NCBI RefSeq assembly: GCF_038630985.1
Contig: NZ_CP152049.1
Location: 3,119,501-3,183,500 of the forward strand
Source of the DNA: Paenibacillus sp. FSL H8-0548
Lineage (GTDB): Bacteria > Bacillota > Bacilli > Paenibacillales > Paenibacillaceae
Length of the DNA: 64,000 nucleotides
Reading direction: 5' to 3'
Position numbers and translations under genes: made by a program. Under the pieces are notes generated by a model that worked only from the letters and a program-made list of their open reading frames with translations, was not told the DNA's origin and made no database searches. This document shows, one piece after another, positions 16,752 to 25,343 of the stretch. Every line of letters begins with the position of its first letter. Position 1 is the first letter of the stretch.

Positions 16752-18345
16752 AGTATTAATCGTGGATGATGAACCGGAAATTCGGCAGGGACTAAAGCTA
16801 AAGGTAGATTGGGACAGTTTAGGGCTGCGTATTGCAGGTGAAGCTTCAAATGGCATGGAAGCGCTGGAGAGGCTGGCATGCGAAGCTATTGATATTGTGA
16901 TTACAGATATGAATATGCCTGTCATGGATGGGATGTCATTTCTTGATGCTTGTCATGAGCAGTATCCATCCTTACGCATGATTATCATTACAGGCTATGA
17001 GGATTTTCAATATGCAAGGTCAGCGATACGCAATCATGTTCGCGACTATTTGCTTAAGCCAGTCACCAGAAAGGAATTAACTTCAACGTTGGCAAACGTA
17101 AAGAAAGAGCTCGACAATGAGCGGCATAATCAGGATCAGGCAGCCATGATCCAGTGGCGTCTCTCGCAATATTACAAAGAGATGAAGGAGCACTTTATCG
17201 TACATCTCGTGAAAGAGGAAATCGACCAAGAGAGTATTGTCAAGGATCGTTCCCGATTGTTTGAGCTTGATTCATGGGAAAACAGGGAGGTGCGGTTTAT
17301 AACCATTGGGCTAAGAGAACGTCCGGGGACAAACGGTACGGTTGAACGGACACCCGATAAGTTTCGGCTCCCATTCGAGATCATATCTAGAGAATGTGCG
17401 GAGAAGCATCTAGGGAGCATTGCGTTTTTTCGTGACGCCAATTACCCAGGCTTAATGCATTTTGTCATGCTTGTGGATGAGGAGCTGGAGCAGGATTTTA
17501 CAAAGTCACTATACCAGAGTGTAGATACGTATATGGCATTCGAGCTCAAACTAGGAACAGGACAAGCGGTAAGCGGCTTTAAGCAGTGGAAGGAGGGCTA
17601 TATTACCTCATTGCTGGCATGGAATTTGCCTTATGAACAGGTTGAACGACACTCGCACTCGCCTGAAGGACAGCCTGCTCTCTCAGAGCAAACGATTAGG
17701 CTTATCGAGAGGTATTTGACACGAGGAGAGCTTGAGTCATTTGAGAATGCCGTAAGACTTGAATTACAAGCAGGATTCGTCTCACAGCTTCGCTTTGTCA
17801 AAGTGATTTTCCAGCTTTATTTGATGCTTGAGACCATCGCACATGAATCACGAATAAGCCTTGAGAGCAGCGAGCAGCTTTGGCTCAGACCTGAAATGAC
17901 GCTAAGTCTCGATACAGTAAATAAGGCAGAGCGGTTTCTCCTCCAAATTGCTGGCAAGATTGAGCGGAAGCGGCAAAGCGATTCACAAGAGAGCGACCCC
18001 TCCTTGATCTTAGCTGCCAAACATTTTATGGACGAGAATTATATGTATGATTTGAATTTGACGATGATTGCAGAGAAATTTAATTATAATGCCTCTTATT
18101 TCTCAGAAATGTTCAAAGCTAAAGTCGGGAAGACCTTTAATCACTATTTGAACGAGGTGCGCATGGCGGAGGCGACTCGCATGCTCAAAACGACAACGCT
18201 GAACCTCTGGGATATTGCGGAGCTAACAGGCTTCTCTAATGCGAGCTACTTCAGCTCTAAGTTCAAACGGATGTACGGCGTAACTCCTTCCGACTACCGG
18301 CAGCAGTCATCTGAAAAAATTGATAGCGAACTCCCGAAGAAATAG
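16744..18345 (+). CDS. YesN-type AraC-family response regulator
   Basis: A 533-residue transcription regulator. Receiver domain about 1-125 with acidic pocket D8-D9-E10 and phosphoacceptor D55 (VITDMNMPVMDG); a long middle linker; two AraC helix-turn-helix motifs in the last 100 residues (LNLTMIAEKFNYNASYFSEM and LNLWDIAELTGFSNASYFSS, closing with GVTPSDYRQQ). The start was set at ATG 16744, where GGAGGAGC precedes it inside the end of the kinase gene; a longer upstream frame would only read the kinase gene in another frame. It presumably activates the transporter and hydrolase genes downstream. The 3' end (SEKIDSELPKK) has a near copy at 20186-20227. Confidence 0.94.
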   Translation: MYKVLIVDDEPEIRQGLKLKVDWDSLGLRIAGEASNGMEALERLACEAIDIVITDMNMPVMDGMSFLDACHEQYPSLRMIIITGYEDFQYARSAIRNHVRDYLLKPVTRKELTSTLANVKKELDNERHNQDQAAMIQWRLSQYYKEMKEHFIVHLVKEEIDQESIVKDRSRLFELDSWENREVRFITIGLRERPGTNGTVERTPDKFRLPFEIISRECAEKHLGSIAFFRDANYPGLMHFVMLVDEELEQDFTKSLYQSVDTYMAFELKLGTGQAVSGFKQWKEGYITSLLAWNLPYEQVERHSHSPEGQPALSEQTIRLIERYLTRGELESFENAVRLELQAGFVSQLRFVKVIFQLYLMLETIAHESRISLESSEQLWLRPEMTLSLDTVNKAERFLLQIAGKIERKRQSDSQESDPSLILAAKHFMDENYMYDLNLTMIAEKFNYNASYFSEMFKAKVGKTFNHYLNEVRMAEATRMLKTTTLNLWDIAELTGFSNASYFSSKFKRMYGVTPSDYRQQSSEKIDSELPKK

Positions 18346-18408
18346 CATTCAATCTCCTTTACCTCTCCCTTATGATGATAGTACATCATTAAGAGAGGGG
18401 TATTCGCG

Positions 18409-19323
18409 ATGAGAAGAAGCCGCAAGCCGCTTACCAATCAGCATAATGCTACGGCATATGCATTTTTGCTGCCTTGGTTGATCGGTTTTTTCTGCTTAAC
18501 ATTAGGTCCTATGCTTTATTCGCTCTATTTGTCACTCACCAAGTACAATCTGCTAACAGCCCCCAAGTGGACAGGCTTCTCCAACTACATTGAGATTTTT
18601 AAAGAAGACGAAACCTTCTCGAATTCCATGTGGCTAACGATTAAATACGTATTTCTTTCCGTGCCGCTTCGCCTAGTATTCGCGCTGCTGATTGCTATCG
18701 TTTTAAACAAAGGGATTCGCGCGTTAGGTGTGTATCGAACCATTTATTATATTCCTTCTTTATTGGGAGGGAGTGTGGCAATCGCTATTGTATGGCGGCA
18801 GATATTTGATGGCAATGGCCTGGTGAATCAAATGCTCAGCTGGTTCGGTATTTCAGGTCCTTCTTGGATTTCTCATCCGAGCTACATCATATATACGATT
18901 ATTTCATTGTCAGTTTGGCAGTTTGGTTCTGCTATGGTCATTTTCTTAGCAGGTCTTAAGCAGGTGCCAGCGGATCTATATGAGGCTGCGCAGGTGGATG
19001 GAGCGAACAAGGTGCGTCAGTTTTTCCGTATTACGCTGCCGATATTGACTCCGGTTATCTTTTTCAATCTGGTCATGAGCATCATTAATTCATTTCAAGC
19101 CTTTACACCCGCATTTGTCATCGGAGACGGTCGAGGCGGCCCGCTGGATGCAACGATGTTTTATACCCTATACCTGTATATGAAGGGCTTCTCTTACTTC
19201 GATATGGGATATGCTTCAGCGCTAGCCTGGATTATGCTGCTAGTCATCGGGATCTTTACAGCCATTATTTTCGTGACTTCGAAATATTGGGTATTCTACG
19301 GTGATAGCAAGGAAGGAAGGTAA
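18409..19323 (+). CDS. Sugar ABC transporter permease, UgpA/LplB type
   Basis: A 304-residue inner membrane permease with six predicted membrane segments. The cytoplasmic EAA loop that docks the ATPase is visible as EAAQVDGANKVRQFFRITLP (about residues 192-211). N-terminal YAFLLPWLIGFFCLTLGPML is typical of the first carbohydrate permease (CUT1 family). It works with the next permease and the lipoprotein at 20302. No ATPase gene lies in the locus, as is common in Paenibacillus and Bacillus where a shared MsmX-like ATPase serves many CUT1 systems. ATG 18409 has AGAGAGGGG upstream. Confidence 0.94.
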   Translation: MRRSRKPLTNQHNATAYAFLLPWLIGFFCLTLGPMLYSLYLSLTKYNLLTAPKWTGFSNYIEIFKEDETFSNSMWLTIKYVFLSVPLRLVFALLIAIVLNKGIRALGVYRTIYYIPSLLGGSVAIAIVWRQIFDGNGLVNQMLSWFGISGPSWISHPSYIIYTIISLSVWQFGSAMVIFLAGLKQVPADLYEAAQVDGANKVRQFFRITLPILTPVIFFNLVMSIINSFQAFTPAFVIGDGRGGPLDATMFYTLYLYMKGFSYFDMGYASALAWIMLLVIGIFTAIIFVTSKYWVFYGDSKEGR

Positions 19324-19324
19324 A

Positions 19325-20167
19325 ATGATGCTGCAGATGAAAAAGATGAACGGATTTACGAAACATACGTTAATTATCGTTTTCGGTATTGCGATGCTTT
19401 ATCCCGTGCTTTGGCTGATTAGCAGCTCTTTTAAGCCTAATGAGCTGATTTTTACAGAGTCAGGCCTATGGTCTTCTTCCTTCACATTGGAAAATTATGT
19501 GAATGGCTGGAGAGGCTTTCAGGGCATCGCATTTGGAAAATTTTTCGCTAATTCATGGTTGATATCTATACTGAGTGTGCTTGGCAATGTCATTACCTGC
19601 TCCTTCGCCGCCTTTGCTTTCGCACGTCTTAATTTCAAGTTTCAGAAAATATGGTTTGCGATGATGCTGGTGACGATTATGCTGCCGTATCATGTTACGC
19701 TTGTTCCGCAATACGTCATTTATAGTGAGCTTCATTGGGTAAATACGTATTTTCCGCTCGTTTTGCCAAAATGGCTGGCGCATGATTCCTTCTTCATCCT
19801 TATGATGGTTCAGTTCATTCGCGGCATTCCGAGAGAGCTCGATGAGAGTGCGACGATTGATGGCTGCAATCAGCGACAAATCTATTTCCGTATGATCATG
19901 CCGCTCCTTGTGCCTGCATTAATATCTGCTGCCATTTTCACCTTCATCTGGTCATGGGATGATTTTTTTAGTCAAATGATCTATTTGAGCGATATTAAGC
20001 TGTTCACGGTACAGCTCGGTATTCGTGCCTTATTTGATCCTTCAGGTCAATCTGATTGGGGTGCGCTGCTTGCGATGTCGACGTTGTCGCTTTTACCGAT
20101 TACACTCATCTTCTTCGTCTTTCAGCGTTATTTCTTGGATGGCATTGCGACGACTGGACTTAAGTAA
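19325..20167 (+). CDS. Sugar ABC transporter permease, UgpE/LplC type
   Basis: A 280-residue second permease of the CUT1 pair with six membrane segments. The EAA-like loop reads DESATIDGCNQRQIYFRMIMPLL, and the protein ends FVFQRYFLDGIATTGLK, the characteristic C-terminus of this subfamily. An upstream in-frame start at 19301 would overlap the previous gene; ATG 19325 was chosen because GGAAGGAAGG lies directly before it. It is 1 bp after the stop of the first permease and clearly translationally coupled. Confidence 0.94.
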   Translation: MMLQMKKMNGFTKHTLIIVFGIAMLYPVLWLISSSFKPNELIFTESGLWSSSFTLENYVNGWRGFQGIAFGKFFANSWLISILSVLGNVITCSFAAFAFARLNFKFQKIWFAMMLVTIMLPYHVTLVPQYVIYSELHWVNTYFPLVLPKWLAHDSFFILMMVQFIRGIPRELDESATIDGCNQRQIYFRMIMPLLVPALISAAIFTFIWSWDDFFSQMIYLSDIKLFTVQLGIRALFDPSGQSDWGALLAMSTLSLLPITLIFFVFQRYFLDGIATTGLK

Positions 20168-20185
20168 TAAGAGAGCCATTCAAAT

Positions 20186-20227
20186 ATGCTAACCGAAAAA
20201 ATTGATAACGAATACCCAAAGAAATGA
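20186..20227 (+). pseudogene. Possible remnant of a yesN 3' end
   Basis: In-frame codons read MLTEKIDNEYPKK then stop, nearly the same as the C-terminus of the upstream YesN regulator (SEKIDSELPKK then stop, 18310-18345). DNA similarity covers about 35 bp with few mismatches. No regulator gene precedes it here. It is best read as debris of a duplication or replacement between the permeases and the binding-protein gene. Too short to be certain. Confidence 0.45.
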
Positions 20228-20301
20228 AATTCCGAAACGATGAAATTAAAGGTAGCATCATAGTTGAAAGCGAATGCACATCAGAATGAGGGGGAAATAA
20301 A

Positions 20302-21630
20302 ATGAAACATCGGTTAGTTATTTTAATGTTAGGTATGTTGATGGTATTCACAGCGGCATGCTCCGGCGGAACAAGCGGTGGAGGAGAAAGTAAAGATAAT
20401 GCGGCAGGCGGCACTGATGCTGGAAATGCGAAGCAAGTAGAGCTGCGCATTATGTGGTGGGGGGATCAGAAGAGAGCGGATATAACAAACGAAGCGCTAA
20501 AGGTTTTCCAAGAGAAAAATCCTACGATTAAAGTTGTTGGTGAATTTGCTCCATCTACCGGCTACTTCGATAAGCTTAATACACAGCTTGCATCTGGTAC
20601 AGCGCCTGACATCTTCTTCCTGGGTGGGAATGTCGTTGATTATGCCAACAAGGAAGTGCTTCTTGATCTGACGCCTTATATAGATAAAGAGCTTGATTTA
20701 AGCGACATGGACCAATCGATGGTTAAGTACGGAACGATTGGCGGCAAGCTTCTTCATATCTCGGCTGGCGCTAATGCCAGGGGCGTGGTTGTAAATAAAA
20801 CATTATTTGACAAGGCAGGCATTCCGGTACCACAGGATGGCTGGAACTGGGAAGATTTTGCCCGAATCAGCAAGGAAGTTTCTGACAAGCTGGGCAACGG
20901 TATTTACGGCACTTATAACATGTCCATTGATGGTATGGACATTGGCTTAAAGCAGCAAGGCAAACAGCTGTATGACTTGGATAAAGGAACGCTAGGATTT
21001 GAAGAAGCTGACGCCTTGCAATGGTTCAACTATTGGGATGCAACAGTGAATGCAGGCGGAGTTGTGTCTTCCGAGCTTCATGTATCAAATCCTCCTGGCG
21101 ATACTAGCAAGTCATTGGTTGTTACAGGAAAAGTTGCGATGAGTTTAATTCCTTCCAATCAATTAGCTGCGCTGCAAGGACTAACGCAAGATGAGCTTAT
21201 TATGGTTCAACTGCCTCGCGGTGAGAAAGGTACTGGCGTGGTGTTCGAATCTAGCCAAGGTCTTTCCGGCTATGCGAAAACAAAGCATCCTAACGAGGTT
21301 GCAACGCTGCTTAGCTTCTTTATTAATGATCCGGATGTTGCCAAAATTTTAGGGAATGATCGCGGCGTTCCTGTAACGTCGGCAAATCGGACGGTTCTTG
21401 AAGGCCAAGCAAATGCTGTGGAGAAAATCGTTTATGATTACACCAGCCGCGTATCTGAGGCGACCAAGTCAGAGCCATTCGCAGTAAGCTACAACCCTCC
21501 TGGGTTTTCGGAATACTCCAAGCTTGCGGATTCAACTATGTATGAAATTGGATTTGGACGCAAAAGTGTAGAGCAAGCAGTCAAGGACTTCTATGAGGGT
21601 ACCGTGAAAATTTTTAATAACAATCAATAA
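20302..21630 (+). CDS. Extracellular sugar-binding lipoprotein (ABC transporter)
   Basis: A 442-residue family 1 solute-binding protein. The signal peptide ends in a lipobox (LMVFTAACSGG, lipidated C20), followed by a Gly/Ser/Asp-rich linker of about 25 residues that tethers it to the membrane outer face. Family traits: ELRIMWWGDQKRADITNEAL at the start of the mature domain, NTQLASGTAPDIFFLGG, and a late NPPGFSEYSKLADSTMYEI region. It would deliver an oligosaccharide to the permeases at 18409 and 19325; neighbouring hydrolases suggest a plant- or microbial-polysaccharide fragment. ATG 20302 has GAGGGGGAA upstream. A strong terminator follows. Confidence 0.94.
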   Translation: MKHRLVILMLGMLMVFTAACSGGTSGGGESKDNAAGGTDAGNAKQVELRIMWWGDQKRADITNEALKVFQEKNPTIKVVGEFAPSTGYFDKLNTQLASGTAPDIFFLGGNVVDYANKEVLLDLTPYIDKELDLSDMDQSMVKYGTIGGKLLHISAGANARGVVVNKTLFDKAGIPVPQDGWNWEDFARISKEVSDKLGNGIYGTYNMSIDGMDIGLKQQGKQLYDLDKGTLGFEEADALQWFNYWDATVNAGGVVSSELHVSNPPGDTSKSLVVTGKVAMSLIPSNQLAALQGLTQDELIMVQLPRGEKGTGVVFESSQGLSGYAKTKHPNEVATLLSFFINDPDVAKILGNDRGVPVTSANRTVLEGQANAVEKIVYDYTSRVSEATKSEPFAVSYNPPGFSEYSKLADSTMYEIGFGRKSVEQAVKDFYEGTVKIFNNNQ

Positions 21631-21663
21631 AGCAGCTGAAATTTTGCTGTTATGGAATGGGGG

Positions 21664-21691
21664 ACAGGCTGCCGTGCGGCAGCCTGTTTTG
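21664..21691 (+). terminator. Terminator after the sugar-binding lipoprotein
   Basis: ACAGGCTGCC (21664-21673), loop GTGC, GGCAGCCTGT (21678-21687), then T. A perfect ten-pair stem; it may lower expression of the two downstream hydrolase genes relative to the transporter. Confidence 0.88.
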
Positions 21692-21723
21692 TATTTACTA
21701 ATTAGAGAAGCGAGGCGATTCTA

Positions 21724-23373
21724 GTGAGCGAATCATTGCTGAAGCAGCTTAGAGAACTTTCGATTAAGGAGAAGGTTGGCGAGCTGAAAAAGCCTTCCGA
21801 TAAAAAAAGTTTAGAAGAGTGGATGGAGGGCGGCATACGCTTTACGGCAAGCTCTGGCAAGCTGGAGCAGGTTTATTACGCGGCGCTTCGGACGCTGCTT
21901 GATTGTATCGTGCCTATAGGCGGTGATGATCCGATTTTGCAGGAAGGAGGAATCTATCTAGGCTGCTGGCTGGAGAGCACCGGAACGATCAATGCCGAGC
22001 TGCTTTCAAGGTTTATTCCGTCTGTATCTGAATCGACCTATCGCTCCTTTGCCAAGCATCAACGTGAGGACGGCATGCTCCCCTACAAGGTTACTGACCA
22101 TGGTCCCGCATATCGGCAAATTCAACTGGTGACGCCGCTTGCGCGCAGCGTGTGGAACCATTATAAGCTGCATCATGCTGACAAAAGCTTTTTGCAAACG
22201 ATGTATGACGCAATGGCCAAATATGACGATTGGCTGATGACCTATCGAAATACCCGCGGAACTGGATGCGTTGAAGCCTTCAGCACATTCGATACAGGAC
22301 ACGATCTCTCGCCGCGCTTTTGGCATGTGCCAGACACGCCTCATCATAATGATGCCACACAAATGAATCCAGATTCTCCGATACTGCCGTTTTTGGCACC
22401 GGACTTGACAGCTAATGTGTATTGTCAGCGGCTGTATTTGGCTCGCATAGCGGCGGAGCTTGGTTTGCCTAGTGAGCAGTGGCAGGCTAAAGCTGAAGAG
22501 AGTCTGGCTAGCTTATATCGTTATTGCTTTGATGATGAGGACCATTTTTTCTATGATCGTGATCGGAATGACGAGCTTGTGCGCGTGCAATCGGATGTTC
22601 TTCTGCGCGTGATGGCCTGTGAGGTTGGAGATCTTCTGTTTTTTGATACGATGCTGAGACGTTATCTGTTGAATACGAGCAAGTTTTTCGCAAAATATCC
22701 GTTCACCTCCATGTCTATGGACGATCCAAGATTTGACCCCTTCTCAAGCTATAACAGCTGGGGCGGAGCTTCGAATTTCCTTAGCCTGATCCGGACGCCG
22801 CATGCGTTTGAGCATCATGGCCGTCATGTAGAGCTCACGTGGGTGATGTATCCTATTCTAGCTTCATTTGCGAAGGCTACCCGCTTTGCGCAGGCAGTCA
22901 GCCCATGGACTGGGGATGAGGGCTTTACGGAGGCTTACTCCCCATCAATTTTGTGCTTGCTGGATTATGTAGAGCGCTTATGCGGTATTTTGCCGACGCC
23001 AGAGGGTGAACTTTGGTTTACGGGGCTTGTTCCGTATGATATGGATCACGGGGAAGAAATTGCGAGTGAGACAGGCTACAGCCGAATGGTGGACGGTATA
23101 GCTTATGAGCTGCTGAATATGCGGGAAGGCTCTGAGCTGTATCGAAATGGAGAGTGTTGGATGAAATTTCCGAAGGGAGTGCGTGTAATTACCGATCGCA
23201 GCGGCGAGCTTAGAGGCATCATCGGAATGAGTGTGAGGGAGATTCAAGGTACCCTACAATATAAAGATACTAGCATTGCATTCCGTGTGAGCGGGAATCA
23301 GGTTCTGGCATATGAGAGCGGAACGCTGAGCGTGACGTCAACGATTGGTGTCGTTAATCCAACATATCGGTAA
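21724..23373 (+). CDS. Six-hairpin (alpha/alpha)6 glycosidase-like protein
   Basis: A 549-residue protein without signal peptide. Repeated helix pairs, a LPYKVTDHGPAYRQIQLVTP segment, GCVEAFSTFDTGHD, a NPDSPILPFLAPDLTANVY stretch and SSYNSWGGASNFLSL resemble the (alpha/alpha)6-barrel glycosidases around GH63, GH37 and MGH1-like families. Acidic residues in these segments (E in CVEAFSTFDTG, D in APDLTANVY) are candidate catalytic residues, but I cannot assign them securely. It would act in the cytoplasm on the imported oligosaccharide. The start is GTG 21724 with GAGG 10 bp upstream. Its stop codon is followed within 4 bp by a long-hairpin repeat. Confidence 0.75.
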   Translation: MSESLLKQLRELSIKEKVGELKKPSDKKSLEEWMEGGIRFTASSGKLEQVYYAALRTLLDCIVPIGGDDPILQEGGIYLGCWLESTGTINAELLSRFIPSVSESTYRSFAKHQREDGMLPYKVTDHGPAYRQIQLVTPLARSVWNHYKLHHADKSFLQTMYDAMAKYDDWLMTYRNTRGTGCVEAFSTFDTGHDLSPRFWHVPDTPHHNDATQMNPDSPILPFLAPDLTANVYCQRLYLARIAAELGLPSEQWQAKAEESLASLYRYCFDDEDHFFYDRDRNDELVRVQSDVLLRVMACEVGDLLFFDTMLRRYLLNTSKFFAKYPFTSMSMDDPRFDPFSSYNSWGGASNFLSLIRTPHAFEHHGRHVELTWVMYPILASFAKATRFAQAVSPWTGDEGFTEAYSPSILCLLDYVERLCGILPTPEGELWFTGLVPYDMDHGEEIASETGYSRMVDGIAYELLNMREGSELYRNGECWMKFPKGVRVITDRSGELRGIIGMSVREIQGTLQYKDTSIAFRVSGNQVLAYESGTLSVTSTIGVVNPTYR

Positions 23374-23376
23374 TGA

Positions 23377-23567
23377 ATAAGTTGAACTTAAAAAATGAAG
23401 TGTAAGCGAAGCGAGAAGATCGTTCTGGAGAAACGAAGTGTTCGCCTTTGCAGCCGGATTCTTACCTTTAAATGTCTTAGGAAATCAAAGAATCTGGCTG
23501 CAACCGCGATCGTAAGAATGATCTACTCGCGCAGCGCCCAAAACGTAAGTTTCTAGTTCAACTTATA
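23377..23567 (+). repeat. ~190-bp long-hairpin repeat element, copy 3
   Basis: Same orientation as copy 1. It begins ATAAGTTGAAC four bases after the stop codon of the glycosidase gene and ends GTTCAACTTAT, 18 bp before the GH43-like start. It therefore separates two genes of one functional locus and, if transcribed, would form a long hairpin in the intercistronic RNA. Confidence 0.88.
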
Positions 23568-23585
23568 GAGATAAAGGAGCGAGTT

Positions 23586-24479
23586 ATGATTAAAAGAGAA
23601 GATTTACAGATTCGAGATCCCTTCATTTTTCCGGTCACCCAGCAGCGGAAATATTATTTATACGGAAGCACGGATAAAAATATTTGGGGCAAGGGAACCG
23701 GATTTGATGCGTATACAAGTCATGATCTGGAGACGTGGGAAGGCCCGTTTCCAGCCTTCCGACCGAGTGCTGACTTTTTTTCGGATACGAATTTTTGGGC
23801 ACCAGAGGTTTATGAGCATGAGGGCAGATACTTTATGTTTGCAACCTTTCGCAGAAATGATAATGGCTTGCTTGGTACAGCGATACTTGCATCAGATCAA
23901 CTGCTGGGACCGTTTGAGCTTCACAGTGAGGGGCCTGTTACACCAGTCAATTGGAGCTCGCTGGATGGGAGCTTATATGTGGATCAAGCTAAGCAGCCTT
24001 GGATGGTGTTCTGTCACGAGTGGCAGCAAACCGCAGATGGGGAAATATGCGCGATGAAGCTGAGCATGGATTTTAAACGCGCAGTTTCAGAGCCGGTCGT
24101 GCTATTCAAAGCATCTGAAGCGCCATGGACGACATCTTTTCAATCACCGCGCTATCCTAATCAAGACAATTATGTAACCGATGGCCCCTATTTATTCCAT
24201 ACGGCTTCAGGAGTCTTATATATGCTGTGGGCTAGCTTTATTAACAACAAATATGCTCTGGGCATAGCGAAGTCACTCTCTGGCGTTGTAACTGGGCCGT
24301 GGCTCCATGAGGAAAAGGCGTTTTATCAGAATGACGGGGGACATGGCATGGTATTCCGTACTTTCGAAGGACGATTAGTGCTTACGATTCATACGCCCAA
24401 TCAGACACCGGATGAACGGCCTATCTTTATTGAAGTGGTGGAGGAAGACGGTGAATTAGTGCTAGGCGAGATGCTGTAA
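23586..24479 (+). CDS. GH43-like five-bladed propeller glycosidase
   Basis: A 297-residue cytoplasmic protein with GH43-type landmarks: IRDPFIF with the presumed general base Asp, NFWAPEVYEHEGRYFMFATF, SLDGSLYVD with the presumed pKa-modulating Asp, and VTDGPYLFHTASG where most GH43 enzymes have a TEGP motif with the general acid Glu. Here that residue reads Asp, a feature of divergent GH43-like subgroups, so activity and substrate are uncertain (arabinosides, xylosides or galactosides are possible). ATG 23586 has AAAGGAGCG upstream. It closes the carbohydrate locus that begins with YesM. Confidence 0.82.
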   Translation: MIKREDLQIRDPFIFPVTQQRKYYLYGSTDKNIWGKGTGFDAYTSHDLETWEGPFPAFRPSADFFSDTNFWAPEVYEHEGRYFMFATFRRNDNGLLGTAILASDQLLGPFELHSEGPVTPVNWSSLDGSLYVDQAKQPWMVFCHEWQQTADGEICAMKLSMDFKRAVSEPVVLFKASEAPWTTSFQSPRYPNQDNYVTDGPYLFHTASGVLYMLWASFINNKYALGIAKSLSGVVTGPWLHEEKAFYQNDGGHGMVFRTFEGRLVLTIHTPNQTPDERPIFIEVVEEDGELVLGEML

Positions 24480-24497
24480 TAAATGGGGAGAACATCA

Positions 24498-24537
24498 TAA
24501 AAGCAGGAACCCCCTAACGGGATTCGCTGCTTTTTTG
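24498..24537. terminator. Shared terminator between convergent genes
   Basis: AAAAGCAG...CCC pairs with GGG...CTGCTTTTTT across about 40 bp, with T tracts readable on both strands. It serves the GH43-like gene on the plus strand and overlaps the 3' end of the terC-like gene on the minus strand. Confidence 0.75.
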
Positions 24538-25206
24538 TTGTGCGGTCTTATTGCGCAGATTGGTAAACCATCCGGCAGCAGTAGTGATCATAATAATCAG
24601 TATGACGAAGGACCAGAAGATAAGCTTATTGTCGAAAAATGCTTGAAAAGATTTTTCATGTGTAATCATCTTTGCAGCGGTGTAAGCAAGCACAGCTGAA
24701 CCGAGGTACACGATCCATTCGAAACGATTGATCAGCTTAATAAAGATCGTACTGCCCCATACGACAACGGGGACGCTAATAATTAAGCCAAGAATGACGA
24801 GCAGAGTATCGCCGTGTGCAGCACCCGCGACTGCGATGACATTATCAATGCCCATTGCGGCGTCAGCGATGATGATTGTACGAATAGATTGCCAAAGCGT
24901 GTTGCCAGATTTGATGCCGTCATGGCCATCTTCCTGAACAAGAAGCTTATAAGCAATCCAGATTAGAAGTAATCCTCCAACGAGATTAAGCCACGGCACA
25001 TTTAGCAGTTGGACGACGAGGAGGGTTGCAATAACCCGAATACCGACTGCGCCTGCTGTACCCCAAATGACCGCTTTCTTTTGTTGATCTTTTGGTAGAT
25101 TACGGGCTGCCAATCCGATTACGATGGCATTGTCGCCAGCGAGTATCAGGTCAATGAAAACGATGGTGAGCAGGGCAGAGAAAAACTCGACCGAGAGTAA
25201 TTCCAT
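24514..25206 (-). CDS. TerC-family integral membrane protein
   Basis: A 230-residue membrane protein with about seven helices and the TerC family aspartate motifs: LAGDNAIVIGLA near residue 22 and a second intramembrane MGIDNVIAVAGAA near residue 120. TerC/YkoY/Alx proteins have been linked to Mn2+ export and to metallation of secreted proteins. The start, read on the minus strand, has GGAGG nine bases upstream. It is divergent from a second TerC-family gene with 137 bp between them. No yybP-ykoY manganese riboswitch was found in that gap. Confidence 0.92.
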   Translation of the reverse strand: MELLSVEFFSALLTIVFIDLILAGDNAIVIGLAARNLPKDQQKKAVIWGTAGAVGIRVIATLLVVQLLNVPWLNLVGGLLLIWIAYKLLVQEDGHDGIKSGNTLWQSIRTIIIADAAMGIDNVIAVAGAAHGDTLLVILGLIISVPVVVWGSTIFIKLINRFEWIVYLGSAVLAYTAAKMITHEKSFQAFFDNKLIFWSFVILIIMITTAAGWFTNLRNKTAQQKSSESR

Positions 25207-25343
25207 GAGTAAATATCCTCCTTCCCAAGCAAGCTCTTCTAGAAGTTTACAATAAATACGAAGGGTATAGAATATGGATTCAATTTTTTATTTGGACATA
25301 TTCCCTACAGCCTGTACATACAGCTTTTAGAGGGGAGGGATGT

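Noticed and set aside
18362..18400. Terminator between yesN and the permease genes
   Set aside because: ATGATG/CATCAT form only a short A/T-rich stem without a T run; read-through from the regulator genes seems more likely.
25207..25343. yybP-ykoY manganese riboswitch between the two TerC genes
   Set aside because: The expected paired-loop core sequences were not found in the 137-bp gap on either strand.
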